Source: PoT sp049331405
Lineage (GTDB): Bacteria; Planctomycetota; Planctomycetia; Isosphaerales; Isosphaeraceae
Length of the DNA stretch: 64,000 nt
Reading direction: 5' to 3'
Assembly: GCF_049331405.1 (NCBI RefSeq)
Contig: NZ_CP186275.1
Span: 62,001 to 126,000 of the forward strand
This document shows, piece by piece, positions 16,905 to 26,369 of the stretch (its first letter is position 1; each line of letters opens with the position of its first letter). Under the pieces are notes generated by a model. That model did not search any database, was not told the origin of the DNA, and saw nothing but the letters and a program-made list of their open reading frames with translations. Made by a program: the position numbers and the translations under genes.

Positions 16905-16950
16905 GCCTCTTATCGCTGCGAGACCCCGATGGTTCCAAACGCGGCCATCC
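16905..16950 (-). repeat. REP-like two-hairpin repeat, copy J (diverged)
   Basis: ATCGCTGCGAGACC and ATGGTTCCAAACGCGGCCATCC retain the layout with several stem mismatches. It is in the 16787-17065 gap, which holds no gene. Confidence 0.7.
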
Positions 16951-17065
16951 ACAATTTTTGGGGAGGGCCGGGGCTGATGAAGGGCTCTCGTCGGCGCCAG
17001 GGCTTTAGGGTCGGCTCGGATTTGAGGATGGGGCGGCGGGGTTCAGGAGGGGAGTTAAAGCGAGG

Positions 17066-18106
17066 TCATGAGGGGCCTTCTTCGCCGAGGTCGCGCGAGA
17101 GCTCGGCCTCGATCTCCTCGATGCTGGGGAGGCTCGTGTCGAGGGGCGTCGGCAGGGCGCGGACGAGCTGGTATTCGGCGACGCCGATCGGCTTGTCGAT
17201 GCCGGAGAGGGCGTATTCGGCGACGAGGCGATTCTGGGTCCGGCAGAGCAACAGTCCGATGGTCGGCCTGTCGTCGTCGGCCTTGATCTGGGCGTCCACG
17301 GCGCTCAGGTAGAAGTTCAACTGGCCGGCGTGTTCCGGCTTGAATGCGTGGGCCTTCAGCTCGACCACGACGTAGCATTTCAGGCGCGTGTGGTAGAAGA
17401 GCAGGTCGATGAAGAACTCGTCGCCGGCCACCTCCAGGCGGAACTGACGCCCCACGAAGGCGAAGCCCGCGCCAAGCTCGAGCAGGAATCGGGTGATGTG
17501 GCGGATCAGGGCACCTTCGATGTCGCGCTCGTGGGCCTCGTCGCCCAGGCCGAGGAAGTCGAAGTGGTAGGGGTCCTTCAGGATCTGCGCGGCCAGCCCG
17601 GCTTCCGGAGGGGCGAGCCGCCTATCGAAGTTGGTGACGGCCGCCCCTTGCCTCAGGTGGAGCTGGTTCTTGATCTGGATGGTGAGGGTGTCGCGCGGCC
17701 AGGCCTGCTCGACCGCCTCGCGGGCATACCATCCCCGCAGTTCGGGATCCGAGAGCTTGGTGATCACGGTGACGATGTGGAACCAGGGCAATTGGGCAGC
17801 AGACTGCTGCCCGATCCGGAGGTCCGGGCATTCCTGGGCGAAAGTCCTCATGTACTTGAGGTTTCGGGAGGAGAACCCCTTCATGTCGGGGAACGCGGCC
17901 TGGAGGTCGGCCGACAGCCGGTCGATGACCTTGGCACCCCAGGCTTGCCGGCCCTGCCGCTCGATGATCTCGCGGCCGATCTCGTGATAGAGCCGGATCT
18001 GCTCCCCGTTGGCGGACAGGGCCGCACGTTGCCTGGCGCTCCGGATGCGATGCTTGAGGCCGGCCAGCCAGTCGGCATAGCCCTCGGGCAGGGAGAGGCC
18101 GCTCAT
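17066..18106 (-). CDS. DUF1016/YhcG-type PD-(D/E)XK nuclease family protein
   Basis: 346 residues. The N-terminal DUF1016 half has LKHRIRSARQRAALSANGEQ, LYHEIGREIIERQ and MKGFSSRNLKYMRTFAQE. The C-terminal nuclease-like half has RQFRLEVAGDEFFIDLLFYH, then LKCYVVVELKAHAFKPEHAGQ, with the catalytic-type D and ExK residues. YhcG proteins are nuclease-fold proteins often found near restriction-modification or defence genes, but no such partner is visible. ATG 18106 has GAGGAG 8 bases upstream and overlaps the stop of a small upstream ORF (ATGA), suggesting translational coupling. Confidence 0.9.
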   Translation of the reverse strand: MSGLSLPEGYADWLAGLKHRIRSARQRAALSANGEQIRLYHEIGREIIERQGRQAWGAKVIDRLSADLQAAFPDMKGFSSRNLKYMRTFAQECPDLRIGQQSAAQLPWFHIVTVITKLSDPELRGWYAREAVEQAWPRDTLTIQIKNQLHLRQGAAVTNFDRRLAPPEAGLAAQILKDPYHFDFLGLGDEAHERDIEGALIRHITRFLLELGAGFAFVGRQFRLEVAGDEFFIDLLFYHTRLKCYVVVELKAHAFKPEHAGQLNFYLSAVDAQIKADDDRPTIGLLLCRTQNRLVAEYALSGIDKPIGVAEYQLVRALPTPLDTSLPSIEEIEAELSRDLGEEGPS

Positions 18107-18219
18107 CTCGACAACTCCTCGATCCCAGCGACGAAGCGAGCCCCTTCGAATAAGCCGCAGACCAGGATGGTGGCAGGCCTGATCCCCATTGCGGTCTCCA
18201 TGCGTTGTGAGTCGGTCAT
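18103..18219 (-). CDS. Small ORF, 38 aa, translationally coupled to DUF1016 gene
   Basis: An ATG at 18219 with GGAG 3-6 bases upstream opens a 38-residue frame ending in an ATGA overlap with the DUF1016 start. Sequence includes MGIRPATILVCGLFEGARF. No family is recognised. It may be a leader peptide, the remnant of a longer upstream partner, or a chance ORF; the stop-start overlap is the main support. Confidence 0.4.
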   Translation of the reverse strand: MTDSQRMETAMGIRPATILVCGLFEGARFVAGIEELSR

Positions 18220-18506
18220 GGCATGGCTCCGTCGCCCGGGTTGCAGGAACCGAATTTCGGGAGTGTACGCAGGACCACTTTGAAAGTGAAGGGGGGAGTT
18301 CAAAAGCGTCCACCCGGGTCAGATGAGCAAGGTTTCGCGTCATGGAAGCCGGGGAGGCCGGCGATTATTTCGATTTCATTGGCCTGGCCGGGGTGGGATT
18401 CCGCTTCGACCTGGGCGAGGCCGTTGAATGGAGTCATCGTCCGTGCTCGAATGAAGGGACGTTCAGATCAGACAGGCACTCGACCCTTACTTGCGGTAGA
18501 GGTGTC

Positions 18507-19037
18507 ATGGCACCTCCATCACTCTACCGGCGGATCCTCGGCGACCGCTTCGATGCGCTGCCGGAGGTTCTCCGACGCTTCCACGACTCGCCGCGAGGCG
18601 GGAGGGCCCGGGGGACGCTCAGGGTCGAACGGGCGGCGGGGGTGTGCCAGAACGCATTGGCATCCGTCCTGGGATTGCCCAGGGCCGGGGACGTCGTCGA
18701 GGTCCGGCTCGAGGTCGAGGTCGTCGGGGATCGCGAGCGCTGGGTCCGGCACCTCCAGGGGCGGACGATGAAGACCGTCCAGTATGCGCGAGGCGGCCTG
18801 CTGGTGGAGTCGATCGGGCCGTCGGCGTTTGCCAGCGAGCTAATCCTTGATGGCCCTTTCCTAAACCTCGAGTTCAGGAGGGCGTGGGTCCTCGGGGTCC
18901 CGCTCCCGAAGCGGCTCGCCCCTCTCGTGGACGGCCGCGTCGTCGCGGGCGAGGGGGGCTGGCAACTGGCGGTCCGCGTCGAGGTTCCGATCCTCGGTGA
19001 GCTCGTCCGTTACGAAGGGTGGATCGAGCCCGAATGA
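18507..19037 (+). CDS. DUF4166 domain protein
   Basis: 176 residues beginning SLYRRILGDRFDALPEVLRR, a DUF4166 start, and ending with LVRYEGWIEPE. Conserved-looking segments include GRARGTLRVERA and LRAGDVVEVRLEVEV-like beta strands. DUF4166 is often encoded beside, or fused to, saccharopine-dehydrogenase-like proteins, exactly as here: the stop overlaps the next start by four bases (ATGA). The activity is unknown. ATG 18507 was chosen as the first start before the domain; upstream extension to 18342 is not protein-like. Confidence 0.85.
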   Translation: MAPPSLYRRILGDRFDALPEVLRRFHDSPRGGRARGTLRVERAAGVCQNALASVLGLPRAGDVVEVRLEVEVVGDRERWVRHLQGRTMKTVQYARGGLLVESIGPSAFASELILDGPFLNLEFRRAWVLGVPLPKRLAPLVDGRVVAGEGGWQLAVRVEVPILGELVRYEGWIEPE

Positions 19038-20179
19038 ACGAAGCGCCGAGGGTCGTGACTATCCTGGGAGGCTACGGAATCTTCGGCGGCCGGATCGCCG
19101 AGGCGCTCGCGCGCGACGAACGCTGTCGGGTGCGCGTGGTCGGCCGGAACGCGAAGGTCGGCGTCAACTTCGCGAGTCGCGTCGGGGCCGACTTCCTCGC
19201 GTGCGATCTCGACGACCATGATTCGCTGCGTCGGGCAATCGCCGGCTCGTTCCTCGTCGTCCACGCGGCCGGGCCTTTCCAGGGGGCCGATTATCGCGTG
19301 GCCGAGCTCTGCCTCGAGTCCCGAGCCCACTACCTGGATCTCTCCGACGCGCGCGACTTCGTGGCGGGGGTCGTCCGGCTCGACTCCGTGGCTCGCCGAC
19401 GCGGGCTCCTGGTCGTCTCGGGGGTCAGCTCGACGCCCGGCATCACATCCGCATTGATCCAGGCGTTGATGCCCGAGTTCTCGCGGATCGAGGAGATCCA
19501 CACGGCGTTGAGCCCGGGGAATCAGAACCCGCGCGGGGCGTCGACGATCGGCGCCGTCCTGAGCTACCTCGGGCGGACGATCCGCGTCTGGCGGGATGGC
19601 CGTTGGGTCGAGCGGCCGGGTTGGGGCGACGCGCAACGCCTCGACTTCCCTCCTCCCGTCGGCCGCCGCCGCGTCCACAACTGTGACGTCCCGGAGCTGG
19701 AGCTTTTCCCGGCGACCTTCGCCGCCCGGACCGTCCGCTTCTCGGCCGGGTTGGAGTTGAACGTGTTGAATCACCTCCTCACCGCGTGCGCCCTCCCTTG
19801 CCGCTGGTTTGGCCTCGACCTGACGCGCCGCACCAGCCTCTTCCTGAAGGCCTCGCTGATGCTCATCCCCTTCGGGACGACGAACGGCTCGCTCGCCATC
19901 TGGCTCCGCGGCCTGGATGCAGCGGGCCGGCCCATCGAGCGACGAATCGCCCTGGTCACCGATTACGACGGCCCGGCCACGCCAAGCTCGGCGGCGATCG
20001 TCCTGGCTCGAAAGCTCCTGGAATCCGGCCCGCCACGCATCGGAGCCTACCCCTGCATCGGCTTCCTGGAGCTCGATGAGATCATGGCTCACCTTCGCCC
20101 GCTCGGCATCTGGTGCACGCTCGGCGACGAATCCGGGTGGCAAGAAAGGGGGGGGGATGATCCTTCTGCCAAGACCTGA
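19034..20179 (+). CDS. Saccharopine dehydrogenase-like NAD(P)-binding protein
   Basis: 381 residues. Rossmann nucleotide-binding motif VTILGGYGIFGGRIAEAL (GxGxxG type) at the N-terminus, followed by CDLDDHDSL, HAAGPFQGADYRVAELC and YLDLSDARDFV, as in saccharopine dehydrogenase-like oxidoreductases. True lysine-pathway activity is not implied; many such proteins act on lipids or other substrates. It is translationally coupled to the DUF4166 gene. A strong hairpin at 20245-20284 follows the stop. Confidence 0.88.
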   Translation: MNEAPRVVTILGGYGIFGGRIAEALARDERCRVRVVGRNAKVGVNFASRVGADFLACDLDDHDSLRRAIAGSFLVVHAAGPFQGADYRVAELCLESRAHYLDLSDARDFVAGVVRLDSVARRRGLLVVSGVSSTPGITSALIQALMPEFSRIEEIHTALSPGNQNPRGASTIGAVLSYLGRTIRVWRDGRWVERPGWGDAQRLDFPPPVGRRRVHNCDVPELELFPATFAARTVRFSAGLELNVLNHLLTACALPCRWFGLDLTRRTSLFLKASLMLIPFGTTNGSLAIWLRGLDAAGRPIERRIALVTDYDGPATPSSAAIVLARKLLESGPPRIGAYPCIGFLELDEIMAHLRPLGIWCTLGDESGWQERGGDDPSAKT

Positions 20180-20244
20180 TCGGCCTCGCCCCTTGGAAGC
20201 TCGCCAACGGCTACCAGCGACTCGCCCGCTCCTGTAAAGCGGAT

Positions 20245-20284
20245 GCACCGATAGGCTTGGAGTTGCCCCCAAGCCTATCGGTGC
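20245..20284. terminator. 16-bp perfect hairpin, bidirectional terminator candidate
   Basis: GCACCGATAGGCTTGG pairs perfectly with CCAAGCCTATCGGTGC around an 8-base loop, between two converging genes. No long T tract follows, so the mechanism is uncertain. Confidence 0.65.
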
Positions 20285-20335
20285 TGATTCCGGTCATTGG
20301 CCCAATATGTCGGGCAAACGATCATCGTGATAGTC

Positions 20336-20358
20336 AGTCGGGCCAGGCTTGCCCGACT
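20336..20358. terminator. Second hairpin, terminator candidate for the beta-helix gene
   Basis: AGTCGGGC and GCCCGACT form an 8-bp stem with a 7-base loop, 32 bp past the stop of the minus-strand gene. Confidence 0.45.
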
Positions 20359-20389
20359 CAAGGTGGCTAAGGCGATGACCCGCGCGGAC

Positions 20390-22309
20390 TTACTTCACCG
20401 CCCAGAGGCCGGAGGCGACGCATTCGAGGATGGCGTAGGTGCCGACGGGCACGCTGACGGAGGACGATCCGATGATCGTGTCGGGGCTGGCGGGCTGGAC
20501 GGTCAAGCCAAACGTGCCCTGGCCCAGGAAGCCGATCCGGATGCCGGGGCGAGCCGCCGGCAAGGTGCAAACTCGGACGGCCGAGCATGCGGAGGAATTC
20601 AAGATCCTGCCGACGTAGGACTCGGTCACGACCGTATTGTTGTCGGAGATCGCGAAGTGCGTCTTTTCCCCCCAGTTCGTGATCGACAGGGCCGACTCCT
20701 TGCCCAAAAGCCTCACGGCCTGCACGTCGGGGATGCCTTTGAACAAGGGCTTGTCGATGAAGAATTCCTTGACCGCACCGGCCCCGGAGACGAGGACGCC
20801 CCGCTTGTTGGCGGGCGTCGTGCTCTGGTCATCGATCACGAAATCGTCGATCTGGACCCGATTCACGGCGTATCCCGCCGGGTTGCTCAGCATGATGGCG
20901 TTCGTGTCGCCGGTGCCATCATATGTGCTCGGGACCTGCATCGTGCAGCCGACCAGCTTCAAGGTGACGTCGTTCGTCGCGTAAGTGGGGACGGTGACGA
21001 AGCTCAGGCCTCGAACCTTATTCGCCCCGGTCGTGGGGGAGGCCAGGCCACAATCGACGAGTTCCACATTCCCGCCGCTCAGGATGAAGGCCGACGCGGC
21101 ATTGCTGTTGATGACCCAGCAATTGTTGAAGGTATATCGTCCCTTCACGAGGATGGGGGTGCCGGGCGCGAGGGTCGGCGCGGCGGCGAAGCCGGAATAT
21201 TCCACGCCCTCGGCGATGCAATTCTCCGCGAAGACGCTGCCGCATTCCCAGAGGAAGCCGCGATAGACCGCGCCGTTGTCGCAGCGGACGTGGACGTTGC
21301 GGACGACGTTGTCGTGAGAAAGTATGCCGCCTTCCCCCATGTTCTTGATGATGAATGAGGCCTCGTCGTGGCCGGCGTTGTAGAGATAGCCGTTGGAGAT
21401 CTCCGAATACTTGACCTTGGCGTAAAAGCCCTCGCAGTCGTGAGATTCGGTGTTGCTGAAGACGTTCTCGAGCCTGAAATCGTTCAGCACCATCCGATGG
21501 CCGCGGATGGCGATGGCGTTCGTGGGGACTTCGATATCGTGGATCGTGCCGTCCACGTGACTGATGTGGACATCCTCGATGAAATACGAAAGTGCATAAT
21601 CCTCCGTCAGGATATCGCACCCGAGGGCCAGGCCGTAGGTATCCTCGCCCGCGACGAGGCCGGTGATGTTGGAGGCGCGGTATCGGCTGATGTAAGCGTT
21701 GTCGATCCAGCACAGGGTCCGCACGCCGTTGCAACTGTCGACGACGTTCACGTCGATCAGCGTCAGGTTGCTGATGACCGTCGTATTGCCATAGGCGGTG
21801 AGCGGCCGATCGAAGGACTTGAACGTCAGGCCGCGAACGGTGACGTTCGACGTGCCCGCCGCCAGGGCGAATCGCACGTGGTTGGCTTTATCGCCGCCGT
21901 CAAGGATCGCGTACTCGGAACCGGAGCCTGAAATGTCCAGATCGCCGGACGGCGTATACGTACCCCAATTCGGGATGGAGTAAGTGCCGGTCGGGAAGTG
22001 CAATGTGATCTTGCGGGCGATGCAATAATCAAGCGCCGACTTGATGGCCGCGCCGTCGTTCGCTACGCCGTCTCCGATCGCCCCGAACATCGTGGCGTAG
22101 ATTTCCTGCTCGGCCAGCCGGAAGCCCCGGTTGTTCACATCAAGGAATGAGCTGCGGGGGTTCGCGGTGACATAGGCCGAATTGACGGCCGAGTCATAAC
22201 AATAGAGGGCCTCTCCCAGCCCGACCGTGCTGTAGCCCGAAGTCCTAACGATGTCGGTCCCCACGGGAATCGTCTGGGACCCTGCCGTCACGAACGTACC
22301 GATGGCCAT
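20390..22309 (-). CDS. Right-handed beta-helix (pectate-lyase-superfamily) tailspike-like protein
   Basis: 639 residues. Residues about 70-110 have FGAIGDGVANDGAAIKSALDYC, the signature that opens pectate-lyase-3-like beta-helices and many phage tailspikes. A long run of beta-helix coils follows (TLIDVNVVDSC, NVVRNVHVRCDNGAV, YTFNNCWVINSNA). The C-terminal SVSVPVGTYAILECVASGLW resembles a small phage-structural-type capping domain. There is no signal peptide. Other phage genes are absent, so it may be a cargo enzyme, a surface-polysaccharide depolymerase or a captured phage gene. ATG 22309 follows GAGGTG; a GTG at 22318 is the alternative. Confidence 0.8.
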   Translation of the reverse strand: MAIGTFVTAGSQTIPVGTDIVRTSGYSTVGLGEALYCYDSAVNSAYVTANPRSSFLDVNNRGFRLAEQEIYATMFGAIGDGVANDGAAIKSALDYCIARKITLHFPTGTYSIPNWGTYTPSGDLDISGSGSEYAILDGGDKANHVRFALAAGTSNVTVRGLTFKSFDRPLTAYGNTTVISNLTLIDVNVVDSCNGVRTLCWIDNAYISRYRASNITGLVAGEDTYGLALGCDILTEDYALSYFIEDVHISHVDGTIHDIEVPTNAIAIRGHRMVLNDFRLENVFSNTESHDCEGFYAKVKYSEISNGYLYNAGHDEASFIIKNMGEGGILSHDNVVRNVHVRCDNGAVYRGFLWECGSVFAENCIAEGVEYSGFAAAPTLAPGTPILVKGRYTFNNCWVINSNAASAFILSGGNVELVDCGLASPTTGANKVRGLSFVTVPTYATNDVTLKLVGCTMQVPSTYDGTGDTNAIMLSNPAGYAVNRVQIDDFVIDDQSTTPANKRGVLVSGAGAVKEFFIDKPLFKGIPDVQAVRLLGKESALSITNWGEKTHFAISDNNTVVTESYVGRILNSSACSAVRVCTLPAARPGIRIGFLGQGTFGLTVQPASPDTIIGSSSVSVPVGTYAILECVASGLWAVK

Positions 22310-22580
22310 AGGATGCACCTCGCGAATAAGTAACCCGTCCGACCAAGCAACACGTATGGTCGTTCCACAGCTTTATGCCAGGAACACCTTGAATATACTG
22401 TTGATAGTGAACGAATGTCAACTTCGAAAGAGTGCACCATCGTGCGGCGCATTGCGGGTCACCCGGACCTCGTCCGGAATGCGAACGAGCCCGCGACGCG
22501 CATGAGCGACGTGCGGGCTTGGTTTTGACGATCGGGAGGACTAGAGAGGATTGCGGGACTGACCGGCGCTGCGGCGCGGT

Positions 22581-25451
22581 CTACGGCTTGGGCGGGATGA
22601 ACTTCAACTCGCCGAGGTCCTTGACCTCGCCTGGCGCGACGATGACGCCGTCGAACAGGTGGCCGGCTTGGTGGAAGTTCTCGGAGACGTCGGCGCCGTA
22701 TTTCAGGCCGGGGACGAGGGCCTCGATGCGGAAGCGGCCGTCGTCGCCGATGAGATGGCCGCCGTTCCAGTCGCTGTCGGGGAGGATGCCGATAGCGTCT
22801 TGGTTGGGCGCGAACCAGTCGACGGAGCTCGAAATCGAGAGGCCTAGGCGAGTCTGGCCCTCGTCGTCGACGATCCGCCCGGTGATCGTGCCCCAGGGCT
22901 GGAGCCGCAAGGTGTGTGGGGCGGGCTCGTCCCCCTTGAGATAGGCCGAGCCGATGAGCTTTCGCTCGACATTCGCCACCGTCAGGCGTCTCGGGCTCGA
23001 CGGATCGAGGGAGTGCATCTCGAAGGTGGATTGATGGCGGACGACTTCCTCCGTGGGGAAGAGTTCGCTGAGGCCTCGTACCTTGTTGCGGCCGATGGGC
23101 TTGCCCTCGGGGTCGATCACCCGGATCGTCAGCGTGCGGCCGGGATCGGCCTGGAGGTCGAGCGTCGTCGTCTCGAGGCCGGGGGCGAGGTTGACCTCCG
23201 CGAAGACGTTGTAATTGCCGATGTGATAGCTTTCCGGCACCGTGTCGAATCGGCCGGCTTTGCGGTCGAAACCGCTGATCGCCTCGATCCCGATCGCCCG
23301 TCGATATCTCGACGTGTCGCAACGCGCCGCGATGAGGCCGCGGCCGGGGAGCATGACGACCTCGAAACTGCCAATCTTGCTCATCGGGGGATAGGTCAAC
23401 TGAACGTCCGCGTTGAAGCCCGGATATTCGCGGATCCGGGGGTTGTCCCTGAAGCTGAACCCATCAATATGCCCCAATATGGGCCTGCCCGTCGCCTTGT
23501 CCGTCAATCGCCCACGCACTAGGATACCGCGCTTGAGCGCAACGTCGTGATGGATCGGTGCCGGCGCGGGGGAGTCGGCCTTGACCTTGAAGTAGGCCCG
23601 GGTGTAGGGGAGCCCGGGGCCGGGCTGGAGGAGCAGGCCATAACCCTTCGCCCTGGGGAGGCCGGCGAGCCTGTAATGGCCCTCGCCGTCGGTTTTCGCG
23701 ATCACCTCGGCGATCGCGAGATAGCGGAACATGGGTTCGTCGAGGATGGAACCCCGGAGCGTGACGTTCGGGATCGGCCTGCCCGAGTCCTTGTCGCGGA
23801 TGACACCCTCGATCGGGGTCGTGGGCATCGCCGCGAACTCCAGGCGACGGTCATAAATAGGCTGGTTCCGATTGATAAGCTTGACCCCGGAGAGGTGCTT
23901 GCCCTCGCCGTCTCGGGTGGCGATGTAGAGCGTCGACGTGGCGATCGAAGGGCCACTGATGTAGGCCTCGGCGATGCGCTCGGCCCCGAGATCCGCCAGG
24001 CGGAACCGGCCGTCGCGGTCGGTGGTCGCGTCGGGCCCGTTTACGGGGAAACCCGCGAGTCCGTTACCGATGTTGAAGTGACGACCCGCCTCGAATTCCC
24101 GGATCCAGGTGTCCAGGTCGCGTTGCTCGGCCATGTAGAGGGTCTTGACGTGGACCCGGGCGCCGACGACCGGGCGGCCTTCGAGGTCAACGACGCGGCC
24201 CTCGACGGGCAATCCTCCTTGCGCGAGACGCACGGTCAGTTCCTCGGTCTCGGCGGTTTGCAGGTCGGCCCTGGCGGCGGTCGGGCCGAAGCCGGGGGCC
24301 GAAGCATTCACCCACGGCAACTCTCCGGCGGCCTCGGCCTCGGCCCGCCACAGCGGGTTGATCGGGACGCGGACCGAAAACCGTCCGTCGGGGCCGCTCG
24401 AAGACTCGGGCATCGGGTGGTCGGGGTCGTCGAGAGGGAAGACGAGCTTCGCGTTCGGGACCGGCCGGCCTTTGGAGTCGACGACGCGGCCTCGCAGATG
24501 GATCTGATCCCTGGAGGCGGGAGCGGGCGTCGCGAGGGCGGGGGCAGGGGACTTGGCCTTCGCCTTCGAGGCGACATCCGCCGAACCCATCTTTGCATTC
24601 GAAGGCTTTGGATCGTCGACGCGTGCGAAGGCCCCTGCCAGGGCAAGCGACGCAGCGACGAGGATGGTCATGGTCGCGAGCTTGGCCTGGGTCATGAGGA
24701 TCCCCCTCAGGAATGACTGCGAAAGCAAGGCGACGGCGGTCGAGGTCGGGGCTCCGGACGAGGCCGCGACGGCAGCCGCGACCCAACTCACCGGGACCGA
24801 CACGCCGACCGGCTCGAAGGCCAGCGCCGGGGCGATCGCCGCGTGGGCGAAGCCTCGCCGGGCGAGCCGGGCGCGGAGCCGCTCGCGCCCTCGGGCCAGA
24901 CGGCTCCGCAGCGCGGGCACCGAGACGCGGAGCCGTCGGGCGGCCTCCGGATAGGAGAGGCCTTCGAGGTCGCAGAGGACGAGCGGGAGCCGCTGGCGCC
25001 TCGGCAGGCGGTCGATCTCGTCGTGGAGGGTCGGGCCGAGGTCGGGCTCGGGGGCGTCGGGGGCGGGGCTGGGGATGTCCAAGGTCAGCTCTCCCGACTC
25101 GTGCCGACGCCTCCTCTTATCCCTGACGCTCGCCTGCACGGCGATCCGATAGGCCACGCGATGGAGCCAGCCGCCGAGGGCCTCGCCGGCTCGGACCGAC
25201 CCGGCCTTGCGAGCCAGCACCACGAACGTCGCCTGGAAGGCATCCTCGACGTCCTGCTCATGACGCAGCACCGCGCGGCAGGTCGCGAGCACCATCGGCC
25301 CGTGACGCGTCACGAGAGCCTCGAAGGCCTCGGCATCGCGGGCCGACGCGTACCGCCTCAAGAGCGACTCATCGCCCAGCCCGGCCACGCCCCCCCTGAC
25401 GAAGAGTTGCCGGAGATCCTCGAACGCGGAAGACATCGCCACCCTTGTCAT
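22581..25451 (-). CDS. ECF sigma factor fused to membrane helix and carboxypeptidase-regulatory-like domains
   Basis: 956 residues. Residues about 1-190 are an ECF sigma factor: sigma2 with DVEDAFQATFVVLARKAG and sigma4 with LPLVLCDLEGLSYPEAARRL and SRLARGRERLRARL. A single helix (TMTILVAASLALAGAFA) follows near 245-265. The rest is a chain of carboxypeptidase-regulatory-like beta-sandwich units: LRGRVVDSKGRPVPNAKLVF, VEGRVVDLEGRPVVGARVHV, IEGVIRDKDSGRPIPNVTL and ITGRIVDDEGQTRLGLSI. This STAND-alone architecture is known in planctomycetes and suggests a membrane-tethered sigma factor carrying its own extracytoplasmic sensor. ATG 25451 follows a strong GGAGGAGAGGAG; no anti-sigma gene is adjacent. 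Confidence 0.9.
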   Translation of the reverse strand: MTRVAMSSAFEDLRQLFVRGGVAGLGDESLLRRYASARDAEAFEALVTRHGPMVLATCRAVLRHEQDVEDAFQATFVVLARKAGSVRAGEALGGWLHRVAYRIAVQASVRDKRRRRHESGELTLDIPSPAPDAPEPDLGPTLHDEIDRLPRRQRLPLVLCDLEGLSYPEAARRLRVSVPALRSRLARGRERLRARLARRGFAHAAIAPALAFEPVGVSVPVSWVAAAVAASSGAPTSTAVALLSQSFLRGILMTQAKLATMTILVAASLALAGAFARVDDPKPSNAKMGSADVASKAKAKSPAPALATPAPASRDQIHLRGRVVDSKGRPVPNAKLVFPLDDPDHPMPESSSGPDGRFSVRVPINPLWRAEAEAAGELPWVNASAPGFGPTAARADLQTAETEELTVRLAQGGLPVEGRVVDLEGRPVVGARVHVKTLYMAEQRDLDTWIREFEAGRHFNIGNGLAGFPVNGPDATTDRDGRFRLADLGAERIAEAYISGPSIATSTLYIATRDGEGKHLSGVKLINRNQPIYDRRLEFAAMPTTPIEGVIRDKDSGRPIPNVTLRGSILDEPMFRYLAIAEVIAKTDGEGHYRLAGLPRAKGYGLLLQPGPGLPYTRAYFKVKADSPAPAPIHHDVALKRGILVRGRLTDKATGRPILGHIDGFSFRDNPRIREYPGFNADVQLTYPPMSKIGSFEVVMLPGRGLIAARCDTSRYRRAIGIEAISGFDRKAGRFDTVPESYHIGNYNVFAEVNLAPGLETTTLDLQADPGRTLTIRVIDPEGKPIGRNKVRGLSELFPTEEVVRHQSTFEMHSLDPSSPRRLTVANVERKLIGSAYLKGDEPAPHTLRLQPWGTITGRIVDDEGQTRLGLSISSSVDWFAPNQDAIGILPDSDWNGGHLIGDDGRFRIEALVPGLKYGADVSENFHQAGHLFDGVIVAPGEVKDLGELKFIPPKP

Positions 25452-25658
25452 GCCGTCGTAACTCCTCTCCTCCCGAACGCCTGCCATCCGAATCTAGAGA
25501 GGATGCGATAGGGGTGGTCGTCTCGTATTTCTTTTAACTCTTGAATTGGAGGCGAGTTCTGTCAAGGTTTTGGCATCCATTCAAGTTTCCCGAAGGTTGG
25601 AGTAGAATGAATTGATGGCTGACCGCCGGGAATCGGCGGTCCCGGGGGGGGCTTCGCG

Positions 25659-26369
25659 ATGAGGCACTCCAGGTGGAGTCGGCTGGGAATCGGATGGGAT
25701 CGGCTGCGAGGCCGGATCCTCATCGTGGTGGTCGGCGGCGTGCGCGTGGCGGTCGGCGGCGTCCGCAGGCTGAAGGATCGCCTCGTGGCCGCCTGCCGCT
25801 CGGCGCGGGTCCGGATCGGTCTCGAGCTCACGCTCATCGCCACCATGTTATTGTGCTGCCTGTTCTTGTACGTCCCGAGGCTCTATCTCAGCCAGAGGGC
25901 CCGGGCGGAGGAACTCGCGGGCGTCGCGGCCTCGCTCGCCGACGATGCGGAAGATCGGCGCGAGCGCGACTTCTACCGCCACGAGGCGGCCTGGTATCGG
26001 GCGAGGGGCCGCGAGATCCTCTGGCGCAGCCTGTGTTGCGCGATCCACCCCGGCTATGGCCCTAACGGCCGCGACGAGCAGACCGACCCGGAGCTGACGA
26101 GGCTGGACCTCGCGATGCGAGAGCGGCTCGACACCCACGGTTTCGGGTGGTCGCGCTACTACGCCCTGGCCGAGTGTCAAGCGGCGCGGGCCAGGGATCT
26201 GATGGCGTATGACTCAGAGATGCTCCGAGAGGGGGCCTGGGATCGTGCCTCGCACGAGCATCTCGACCTGATCGAGCGGATCGAATCCCTGATCTGCAAG
26301 GCTCGCTACTACCGCCGGGCCCTCGCGCACCCCTGGGAGCCCTTCCTCGAGCACCCGCCGACGTGGTGA
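25659..26369 (+). CDS. Membrane-anchored hypothetical protein, 236 aa
   Basis: A basic N-terminal 50 residues precede one strong transmembrane helix (LELTLIATMLLCCLFLYVP, about 54-72). A charged, helical C-terminal region follows, with YRHEAAWYRARGREILW and RYYALAECQAARARDLMAYD. No family is recognised. It overlaps the next frame by seven bases, so the two may be co-translated. Confidence 0.7.
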   Translation: MRHSRWSRLGIGWDRLRGRILIVVVGGVRVAVGGVRRLKDRLVAACRSARVRIGLELTLIATMLLCCLFLYVPRLYLSQRARAEELAGVAASLADDAEDRRERDFYRHEAAWYRARGREILWRSLCCAIHPGYGPNGRDEQTDPELTRLDLAMRERLDTHGFGWSRYYALAECQAARARDLMAYDSEMLREGAWDRASHEHLDLIERIESLICKARYYRRALAHPWEPFLEHPPTW

